Shown here piece after piece: positions 6,304-11,929 of a DNA stretch of 11,929 bases. The notes beneath the pieces are model-generated. The model saw only the letters and a program-made list of their open reading frames with translations, was not told the DNA's origin and did not search any database. A program made the translations under genes and the position numbers. The DNA lies in contig JAMCZX010000019.1 in NCBI GenBank assembly GCA_023485205.1, positions 1 through 11,929 on the forward strand, written 5' to 3'. Within the stretch, counting starts at the first letter, position 1. Every line of letters begins with the position of its first letter. The DNA comes from Candidatus Omnitrophota bacterium. Its GTDB lineage: Bacteria; Ratteibacteria; UBA8468; B48-G9; DTJG01.

Positions 6304-7788
6304 CTAACTTATCTTTTCTTTTATTGATTTTACTGCTATTTCCCTGTCATTAAACGGCTGGTAAACGTTTCCTATAATCTGGACTGTTTCATGTCCTTTT
6401 CCTGCAATTATCACCCAGTCATCCTCCCGGGCAATATTAATCGCCTGTCTGACGGCTTCTTTGCGGTCAACAAATACCATGTGTTTTTTCCGCCGCCAGA
6501 ATGGAATTCCTTTTTCAATGTCTTTTATTATTCCTATTTCATCTTCATTCCGCGGATTATCAGAAGTAAGAATAACAATGTCTGCCATCTTAACTGCAAT
6601 ACTGCCCATAAGCGGCCGTTTACTCTTATCCCTGTTTCCACCGCAGCCAAATACAAGTATAAGTCTTCCTTTTTTTCTGAATCCTGAAATAACGTTGAGC
6701 ATTTCTGTAAGGGCCTGGTGGGTATGGGCAAAATCAATGATAACTTTGAATGGCTGTCCCTGTTCTATAAATTCCATCCTTCCCGGCACTACAGGCATGT
6801 TTTCAATGGCGGTTTTTATTTGAACATCCGGTATGCCTTCTATTTTTGCCACGCATATTGCAGAAAGGCAGTTGGAAAGATTTATGTCACCTATAAGAGG
6901 TGTAAAATAGGGTCTGCCATCAAGAGAAAATCCTGTACCGTTAATATGATATTCTATATCTTCAGGGTGAACGTCTGCTTTTTTATTGAGGGCATAGGTG
7001 CAAACATCAAGGTTTGATGAAAGTGCCTCCCTCATAAATAGTTTTCCATATTTATTATCAAGGTTTATTACCGCGGATTTTTTTTCTTTTTTACTCTCCT
7101 TGAGGTATTTTGAAAAAAAGCTCAGTTTTGTATTCACGTAATCTCTGAAGGTTTTATGGTAATCAAGGTGTTCGTGCCCGGCAATATTTGTAAATATTCC
7201 ACAGTCAAAGTGTATTCCTGAAATTCTTCCCTGGGCAAGTGCGTGGGATGATACCTCAATTATTGCATGGGTTATGTGATTTTCCAGCATCCCGGAAAAC
7301 ATCCGCTGAATGTCAACAGATTCCGGTGTCGTATTTGTTGAAGGAAGAATTCTTTCACCTATCTGATAGTTTATGGTCCCTATAAGTCCTGTTTTGTATC
7401 CTGCCTCCTGGAAAATTTTCCTGAGGATATACGTTATTGTCGTTTTTCCTTTTGTTCCTGTAACTCCAAAAACCTTCATTTTCAAGGAGGGCTCCTGATA
7501 AAAAACCGTGGATATTTCCCCCAGGACCTTTCTTGAATCCTCCACTAATATTTGTGTTATACCTGAAGGAAAAACCAATCCTTTTCTTTGGACAATAATG
7601 GTTTTAGCCCCTTTTTCTATTGCCTCCTGGATAAAGTTGTGGCCATCCGTATCTGTTCCTTTGACAGCGACAAAAATACCATCAGGGATAATCTTCCGGG
7701 AATCATAAAATATTCCTGAGATTTCCCGGTTCAGACCGTTGTTGGTCTTTATAATCTTTATACCTTTTATTAATTCTTTTAGTTTCAT
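6304..7788 (-). CDS. murE: UDP-N-acetylmuramoyl-tripeptide synthetase MurE (meso-diaminopimelate-adding)
   Basis: This cytoplasmic Mur ligase of 494 residues adds the third peptide residue to UDP-MurNAc-L-Ala-D-Glu. Motifs in order are DSRKIIPDGIFVAVKG (29-44), ATP loop GVTGTKGKTT (108-117), IEVSSHAL (177-184), a probable carbamylated lysine K221 in NTKLSFF, IDFAHTHQAL (351-360; the usual HTPDAL-type motif with His in place of Pro), GCGGNRDKSKRPLMG (381-395) and DNPRNE (410-415). The DNPR motif with Arg is the signature of enzymes using meso-diaminopimelate rather than lysine. The ATG overlaps the ftsI stop as ATGA, so translation is coupled. The stop TAG sits directly against the 76-bp repeat. 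Confidence 0.96.
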   Translation of the reverse strand: MKLKELIKGIKIIKTNNGLNREISGIFYDSRKIIPDGIFVAVKGTDTDGHNFIQEAIEKGAKTIIVQRKGLVFPSGITQILVEDSRKVLGEISTVFYQEPSLKMKVFGVTGTKGKTTITYILRKIFQEAGYKTGLIGTINYQIGERILPSTNTTPESVDIQRMFSGMLENHITHAIIEVSSHALAQGRISGIHFDCGIFTNIAGHEHLDYHKTFRDYVNTKLSFFSKYLKESKKEKKSAVINLDNKYGKLFMREALSSNLDVCTYALNKKADVHPEDIEYHINGTGFSLDGRPYFTPLIGDINLSNCLSAICVAKIEGIPDVQIKTAIENMPVVPGRMEFIEQGQPFKVIIDFAHTHQALTEMLNVISGFRKKGRLILVFGCGGNRDKSKRPLMGSIAVKMADIVILTSDNPRNEDEIGIIKDIEKGIPFWRRKKHMVFVDRKEAVRQAINIAREDDWVIIAGKGHETVQIIGNVYQPFNDREIAVKSIKEKIS

Positions 7789-9515
7789 GGTTTGTTGTAA
7801 GAAAGGGCTATCTGATTGTTTATATTTTTAGGAGGAATATTATAATACTGCATAATTCTCCATGCTATGTCCCTCCATACAGGTGCTGCCACAGAACCTC
7901 CATAATAGACCCCTCCTTTGGGGTCATAAACATTAACGAGTATTACAACCTTGGGGTCCGGCAAGGGAAGAAATCCTATAAAAGATGCCACAAAGTGCGA
8001 ATTGGAGTAATGGCCATTTTCATATATCTGGGAAGTACCTGTTTTCCCGCAGATTCTGTACCCGGGAATCTGCGCAAAAGAGCCTGTTCCATTATTGCTG
8101 ACAACATGGTTTAATATGTTGTCAACAACAGATACTGTGCCGGAAGAAATGACAGGACCTGTATTTTGGGGTTTGATTTTTTCTGTTTTTCCATCAGGTA
8201 ATACAATTTTTCTCACTACATGCGGCTGGACAAGGTAACCGCCATTTGCAAGTACTGCCATGGCTCTTATCATCTGTATACAGGTTACACCAACCTCCTG
8301 TCCATAAGGCACGGTGGTTATAGTAAAAGGCGTCCATTGAGTCAGGGGTTTTAATATCCCGGATGCTTCTCCAGGCAGGTCTATACCTGTTAAATCTCCA
8401 AATCCAAATTTCTTTATATACCTGTACAGGGTATCTCTCCCAAGTCTCATGGCAAGCTGGACAGTGCCGATGTTACTTGATTGGGCAATAACCTGTGTAA
8501 CAGTCAGGGTTCCCATTGGCTCTGCATCATGAAGAAGATGTCCACGGACAAGCCAGACTCCATTGTGGCAGAAAATTCTTTCACCAGGGGTTGCCTTTTT
8601 TTTCTGGAATACAGCTGAAGCCGTAACAATTTTAAACATGGAGCCCGGTTCAAAAACATCCTGCACTGCAAAATCTTTTCTGTCATGAAGAGAATAATCC
8701 CATGGAGTATTCGGGTTATAATCAGGTCTGTTTGCAAGGGCTAATATTGCGCCTGTTTTTGGGTTCATGACAACAACGCTCACATGGGAAGGATTAAATT
8801 CCTTAAAACATTTTTTTATCCCGTCCTCCACTATTCCCTGGATATTGCTATCTATGGTCAGATAAACAGCAGCTCCTTTTTCCGGCCTGGATATTATCCT
8901 GTCAAAACCGGGCAGATGACGGTGTCTCCCTGTTATCAGTAATTCATATTTACCTTTTTTACCGGCAAGAACGTTGTTGTAAGAATATTCAACTCCTTCT
9001 AAACCTCCACCATCTATATTGACAGTCCCGATAACACTGGAGGCAAATTTTCCCTTTGGATAAAATCTCTGGTAACTGTTTTCCCAGTTAAGCCCCTGAA
9101 GGTTTTTTGATTTAAGGGCGTCATATTCATTCATAGGGATGTTTCTTTCAATGAGAGGATATATTTCCCGGAATTTTTCTTCTAATTTATTCTCCGGAAT
9201 ATTCAGTATTTCAGAGATTGTTTTTATTGTGGATTGTTTGTCTTTTACGTTTTTTGTATACACATAAAGTGTTTTTGCCGGGATATCAATTGCAAGAATG
9301 TTGTTATTTCTGCCATAAATTGTCCCCCTGTGAGCCGGCATTTCTATTTTGATAAAATGGAGCTGGTTTGCCTTTGAATGATAATAAGAATATTTAAAAC
9401 CCTGCAGGTATAAAAGTTTTCCAAAAATTATACTTAGTAAAATAAAAAAGAGTATTTTTAATCCCTTAATCCGTACTGAAAAAATTTCATCTGGTAGCTG
9501 CTTCGGCTTTTCCAT
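7785..9515 (-). CDS. ftsI: Septal peptidoglycan transpeptidase FtsI (class B penicillin-binding protein)
   Basis: This 576-residue protein has a single N-terminal membrane anchor (about 17-38) and a periplasmic transpeptidase that cross-links septal peptidoglycan. The PBP dimerisation region starts with PAHRGTIYGRNNNILA (60-75). Active-site motifs are SMFK with nucleophile Ser292 and Lys295, SSN (346-348) and KTGTS (491-495). There is no PASTA domain after the transpeptidase, which favours FtsI/PBP3 over Gram-positive SpoVD or PBP2x types. The start overlaps the end of ftsL by 29 nt with no clear ribosome-binding site, so coupling to ftsL is likely. It works with FtsW and FtsL, both in this cluster. 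Confidence 0.95.
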   Translation of the reverse strand: MEKPKQLPDEIFSVRIKGLKILFFILLSIIFGKLLYLQGFKYSYYHSKANQLHFIKIEMPAHRGTIYGRNNNILAIDIPAKTLYVYTKNVKDKQSTIKTISEILNIPENKLEEKFREIYPLIERNIPMNEYDALKSKNLQGLNWENSYQRFYPKGKFASSVIGTVNIDGGGLEGVEYSYNNVLAGKKGKYELLITGRHRHLPGFDRIISRPEKGAAVYLTIDSNIQGIVEDGIKKCFKEFNPSHVSVVVMNPKTGAILALANRPDYNPNTPWDYSLHDRKDFAVQDVFEPGSMFKIVTASAVFQKKKATPGERIFCHNGVWLVRGHLLHDAEPMGTLTVTQVIAQSSNIGTVQLAMRLGRDTLYRYIKKFGFGDLTGIDLPGEASGILKPLTQWTPFTITTVPYGQEVGVTCIQMIRAMAVLANGGYLVQPHVVRKIVLPDGKTEKIKPQNTGPVISSGTVSVVDNILNHVVSNNGTGSFAQIPGYRICGKTGTSQIYENGHYSNSHFVASFIGFLPLPDPKVVILVNVYDPKGGVYYGGSVAAPVWRDIAWRIMQYYNIPPKNINNQIALSYNKP

Positions 9516-9819
9516 CTGATTTATTTTTATGTTCCCGGTTTATTTCTATTGTTTTAATCTTCCAGTCTTTGGGCGTTTCAAGTGCCAAATGCATTTTATT
9601 CAATTTCTCCATTATGTTTTCTTCGGATGTCTCTTTAAGAAATTCCACGTTGTAATACTGGTTCAACCCCTCAAGGGTTTCATACTTATTTGAAATATTG
9701 GAAAGTCTGTAGCCAAGAGCGATATTTTTTGAAGAGAAAAACACATGAATAAGAAGAAAAAATGAAATAATAATAGTGTTTGGAATCCAGTTGGGGAGAA
9801 GTCTTCCGTTTTTTTTCAT
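9487..9819 (-). CDS. ftsL: Cell-division protein FtsL-like
   Basis: This 110-residue bitopic protein has a short basic cytoplasmic N-terminus, one membrane span (about 12-29), then a heptad-like periplasmic stretch. The span is followed by ALGYRLSNISNKYETLEGLN, matching the FtsL pattern of a Gly-Tyr and a coiled coil, and LALETPKDWKIKTIE near the end resembles the family's conserved 'P' region. FtsL joins FtsB and FtsQ to activate FtsW-FtsI. Sequence similarity in this family is weak, so position between rsmH and ftsI is the main support. Its ATG overlaps the rsmH stop as ATGA, and its last 29 nt overlap ftsI. Confidence 0.8.
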   Translation of the reverse strand: MKKNGRLLPNWIPNTIIISFFLLIHVFFSSKNIALGYRLSNISNKYETLEGLNQYYNVEFLKETSEENIMEKLNKMHLALETPKDWKIKTIEINREHKNKSDGKAEAATR

Positions 9820-10688
9820 TGTTTTTCTCCTGCCCGCATTTTTGCACTTCTTGCCATGGGGTTCAGCAAAATTTCCAATTCCGTGGCAATCACAGGTTTT
9901 TTTGTTAGAATTTTTATGTCTTCCCTGCTTCTTAAAAAGTTTTTTACCACTCTATCTTCAAGGGAATGGAAAGAAATAACAACAATTCTTCCATTTTCAT
10001 TTAAAAGTCCCCAGGCACGTCCAAGTCCTGTTTTTAAATTTTCAATTTCATTGTTAACAGCTATTCTCAAACTCTGAAAGAAAAGTGTGGCAGGATGTAT
10101 TTTCTTTTTCCCTGACCTGTAAATACGAGAAATAAAATCAGCAAATTCTGTTGTCGTTTTAAAAGGGCTTTTTCTTCTTCTCTCAATTATTTTTTGGACG
10201 AGCTTTTCCGGGTTTCTGAACTCACCATACTCCCTGAAAATTTTTATCAGTTCCTGCATGGAATAGGAATTAATGATTTTTCCTGCTGTCAAATGGTTTT
10301 CTTTGCTGTATCGCATATCAAGAGGCCCTTCCAATAAAAAGCTGAATCCTCTCTCTTTTTCTGAAATCTCTTCAGTGGAAAAACCCAGGTCAAAGAGTAT
10401 GCCGTCTATTTTTTCCTTTCCTGTCATTTTTATAATAGAATCCATGTTCTCAAAACCTCCTTCTATGATAATAAATGACTCTGAAAATTCCTTTAATCTT
10501 TCTTCAGCTCTTTTTAGAGCATTCCTGTCTTTGTCAATTCCAAGAAGAAAACATCTGCCATTTGTTTGTTCCAAAATCTTTTTTGCATGTCCTCCACTTC
10601 CACATGTAGCATCTACGTATACTTTCCCCGGCTGCGGGCTTAAATATTCAATAACCTCGTTTTCCAATACTGCTCTATGTTCTTTCAA
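9816..10688 (-). CDS. rsmH: 16S rRNA (cytosine1402-N4)-methyltransferase RsmH
   Basis: This SAM-dependent methyltransferase of 290 residues methylates N4 of C1402 in the ribosomal P site. Motifs are VDATCGSGGHA (25-35, SAM binding), FDLGFST (99-105), GFSF and PLDMRY (114-127), FFQSLRIAVNNE (203-214), ISFHSLEDR (239-247 region) and NPMARSAKMR near the C-terminus. The chosen start is TTG at 10686-10688, giving LKEHRAVLENEVI in line with the family's HxPVLxxEV start. No ATG or GTG lies between the mraZ stop, 18 bp upstream, and this codon, and no Shine-Dalgarno is visible, so coupling to mraZ is likely. Its stop overlaps the ftsL ATG. Confidence 0.95.
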   Translation of the reverse strand: MKEHRAVLENEVIEYLSPQPGKVYVDATCGSGGHAKKILEQTNGRCFLLGIDKDRNALKRAEERLKEFSESFIIIEGGFENMDSIIKMTGKEKIDGILFDLGFSTEEISEKERGFSFLLEGPLDMRYSKENHLTAGKIINSYSMQELIKIFREYGEFRNPEKLVQKIIERRRKSPFKTTTEFADFISRIYRSGKKKIHPATLFFQSLRIAVNNEIENLKTGLGRAWGLLNENGRIVVISFHSLEDRVVKNFLRSREDIKILTKKPVIATELEILLNPMARSAKMRAGEKQ

Positions 10689-10706
10689 ATGAGTATTAAC
10701 TACAAT

Positions 10707-11144
10707 TTAGTATAAAAGTGTTTCTGCAATTTTTACATAAGAATTTGATGCCTGCCTGGAATATTCCTCCCAGACTTCTTCAGCCCATATTTCAAATCTA
10801 TCCCCAACTCCGATAATTACAAAATTCTCTTTCAGGTGTGAGTAAACAATAAGGGTTTGTGGTAAAGAGATTCTTCCCTGCCTGTCTAATTTTGAGTAGA
10901 ATGCGCCTGAGAAAAAAAGTCTTGTGAATGCTCTCGGGTCCCCTTTTGTGAATGGTAATGATTTAAGTTTTTCCGTCTGGGGAGCCCAGCTTTTTTCAGG
11001 GAATACAAAAATGGAATCTTCAAGACCCCTTGTCACGTATACAGAATAAATTTCAGCTTCAAAAAGGAGCTTTCTCAGTTTCACAGGTATTACAACCCGT
11101 CCCTTGTCATCTATTCTTCCCCTATATTCTCCAATAAACACCAT
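10707..11144 (-). CDS. mraZ: Transcriptional regulator MraZ
   Basis: This 145-residue protein has two SpoVT/AbrB-like DNA-binding repeats, each with the DxxxGR signature: IDDKGRVVIP (11-20) and LDRQGRISLP (86-95). MraZ forms rings and represses its own dcw operon by binding short TGG-type direct repeats. The ATG at 11142-11144 was chosen because MVFIGEYRGRIDDKGR matches the usual N-terminus, the length is typical, and GGGAG lies 3 nt upstream. The frame remains open to 11324, but that extension would cross the promoter and a repeat. It is the first gene of the cluster and sits next to a candidate operator that overlaps its own start. Confidence 0.95.
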   Translation of the reverse strand: MVFIGEYRGRIDDKGRVVIPVKLRKLLFEAEIYSVYVTRGLEDSIFVFPEKSWAPQTEKLKSLPFTKGDPRAFTRLFFSGAFYSKLDRQGRISLPQTLIVYSHLKENFVIIGVGDRFEIWAEEVWEEYSRQASNSYVKIAETLLY

Positions 11145-11163
11145 TTTCTCCCATTTTATACCA
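11131..11163 (-). promoter_or_regulatory. Candidate MraZ operator: four TGG boxes with 10-bp period
   Basis: On the minus strand TGG occurs at plus positions 11161-11163, 11151-11153, 11141-11143 and 11131-11133, exactly 10 bp apart, one helical turn. Known MraZ operators are direct TGGG-like repeats with about a 10-bp period. The third box overlaps the mraZ ATG and the first lies at the predicted transcription start, so bound MraZ could block both transcription and start-region access. Confidence 0.65.
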
Positions 11164-11170
11164 CAACTAT

Positions 11171-11200
11171 AATATAATACCTCTATGTAAAACTTGTCAA
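11171..11200 (-). promoter_or_regulatory. Predicted promoter of the dcw cluster
   Basis: On the minus strand TTGACA (plus 11195-11200, full consensus) is followed after 18 bp by TATATT (plus 11171-11176, five of six matches). Transcription would start near 11164, with a leader of about 20 nt before mraZ that contains GGGAG. Confidence 0.7.
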
Positions 11201-11259
11201 ATTTTTTTAATGGGGGGGACTGAAATTCCGATATAAGAAATATGGACAATGTCCGAGAG

Positions 11260-11335
11260 GTAAGTTCTGGATTGCTCTTCTCATCTTTGTAAAAACATTC
11301 TTTCAAACAAAGCCTCAAAGACAATCCAAACTTAT
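11260..11335. repeat. 76-bp palindromic repeat, copy B (upstream of mraZ)
   Basis: Second copy of the 76-bp element, same length and orientation as copy A. Its outer inverted repeats (GTAAGTTCTGGATTG against CAATCCAAACTTAT) and the central TTCTTTCAAA are conserved, while inner-arm pairing is weaker. It lies between the GTPase gene's stop and the dcw promoter. A small separate palindrome GGACAATGTCC sits at 11244-11254. Neither hairpin is followed by a T-run in the minus direction. Confidence 0.85.
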
Positions 11336-11391
11336 TTCAAATACCGTTCTACTTGAGTATTTACGAAAAAGATTAAGAAGAGTTGTTAAAA

Positions 11392-11929
11392 TTACCGGGA
11401 AAATCTGATATTCAAAACGTCACCGTCAGAAATAACATAGTCTTTGGGTTCAAGCCGCAGGACATTTGCATTTCTGCATGCTGAATGAGAACCATATTTG
11501 ATAAAATCTTCATAGGTTATTACTTCCGCCCTGATAAAACCTTTTGCTATGTCCGTATGTATCGTTGCAGCAGCATCCAGCGCTCTTGACCCTTTTTTTA
11601 AAAGCCAGCCGCGGGTGTCCTTTTCTCCCGCCGTGTAAAAGGTTATAAGTCCTGAGACGTTCCACAAGATATTCCAAAATGCAGAAAGGTCAATCTCTTG
11701 ATTTGCCTTTGAAAGGTCAATATATGTATAAGCGATACATGTTTCAAGGATAAATTTTTGCAGTGATTCATCAGGCTGCGGTCCATTTATAAATAATATA
11801 ACGGGTTTGAAACTTACAAGTCCCAGGCAGGAAAGAAAAGATTTTTCCTCTTCATTGGCATCAATGGATGAAAGTGGTTTTTCTGTTTCAAGGTGTGAAA
11901 TGGCTTTTTTTATTGTGATATCTTCTGAA
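11392..11929 (-). CDS. YchF/DUF933-type GTPase, C-terminal part (runs off right edge)
   Basis: The minus-strand frame is open from the right edge (first full codon at 11928) to a TAA at 11392. About 178 residues are visible. Features in order are a helical stretch with HLETEKPLSSIDANEEEKSF, a strand FKPVILFINGPQPDE, then TFYTAGEKDTRGWLLKKGS, IHTDIAKGFIRAEVITYEDF and a C-terminal LRLEPKDYVISDGDVLNIRF, the DUF933/TGS-like end of YchF, an Obg-related ATPase/GTPase that binds ribosomes. FINGPQPDE replaces the usual nucleotide-specificity NVDE/NMSE motif, and the segment between it and TFYTAGEK is shorter than I recall for E. coli YchF, suggesting a divergent subgroup. A TTG at 11665-11667 is an internal Leu codon, not a start. 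It lies upstream of mraZ on the same strand. Confidence 0.85.
   Translation of the reverse strand, partial: SEDITIKKAISHLETEKPLSSIDANEEEKSFLSCLGLVSFKPVILFINGPQPDESLQKFILETCIAYTYIDLSKANQEIDLSAFWNILWNVSGLITFYTAGEKDTRGWLLKKGSRALDAAATIHTDIAKGFIRAEVITYEDFIKYGSHSACRNANVLRLEPKDYVISDGDVLNIRFSR

Noticed and set aside
6461..6823. A 120-residue plus-strand frame opposite murE
   Set aside because: It is a shadow of the conserved murE C-terminal domain; no independent coding signal is seen.
10273..10692. A 139-residue plus-strand frame opposite rsmH
   Set aside because: It lies wholly antisense to a well-supported gene and its translation shows no family resemblance or ribosome-binding site.
11145..11324. 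A 60-residue N-terminal extension of MraZ
   Set aside because: It would cross the predicted promoter and much of the 76-bp repeat, and MraZ proteins normally begin at MVFIGEYRG, where an ATG with GGGAG is present.
11260..11335. Copy B of the repeat as an intrinsic terminator for the GTPase gene
   Set aside because: The hairpin is not followed by a run of T in the direction of transcription, and copy A sits between two genes of one pathway.
11392..11667. A separate 91-residue gene starting at TTG 11665-11667
   Set aside because: The same frame stays open to the window edge and continues to match the YchF family, so the TTG is an internal Leu codon.

Overview
The window looks like an AT-rich, Gram-negative-type bacterial chromosome. 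It carries a long minus-strand division and cell-wall (dcw) cluster and, at its downstream end, an accessory segment that may be defence-related. The MurE DNPRNE motif indicates meso-diaminopimelate peptidoglycan, and the FtsI lacks PASTA domains, so a Gram-negative envelope is likely. I cannot name the phylum with confidence.

Right to left, which is the direction of transcription of nearly everything: (1) the 3' end of a YchF/DUF933-type GTPase gene runs off the right edge. (2) A 247-bp gap holds one copy of a 76-bp palindromic repeat, a good promoter and four TGG boxes phased at exactly 10 bp that overlap the mraZ start, a likely MraZ autoregulatory operator. (3) Then mraZ, rsmH, ftsL, ftsI and murE follow, with ATGA overlaps at rsmH/ftsL and ftsI/murE and a 29-nt overlap at ftsL/ftsI. 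(4) A 142-bp gap holds the second copy of the 76-bp repeat. (5) murF, mraY and ftsW follow. murD is missing from its usual place between mraY and ftsW, and the cluster stops after ftsW.

Left of ftsW the content changes. Two short, half-identical paralogous genes on the plus strand (probable ribbon-helix-helix DNA-binding proteins, Lys-rich tails) converge on ftsW and overlap its stop codon. The first appears to be transcribed as a leaderless mRNA. Diverging from them is a gene for a GHKL-type ATPase (MutL/MORC/Hsp90-like fold) with a C-terminal zinc ribbon. It is broken by a perfect 13-bp tandem duplication; removing one copy restores a continuous 577-residue protein. About 46 bp downstream, in the same direction, is the start of a gene whose N-terminus resembles the CRISPR RNA-processing endoribonuclease Cas6; it runs off the left edge.

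Working together: the dcw genes make UDP-MurNAc-pentapeptide (murE, murF), attach it to the lipid carrier (mraY) and build and cross-link septal glycan (ftsW, ftsI, ftsL), under probable MraZ control. The ATPase, small DNA-binding pair and Cas6-like gene may form a separate divergently regulated module, possibly the edge of a CRISPR-Cas or other defence island. That reading is an inference from gene proximity.
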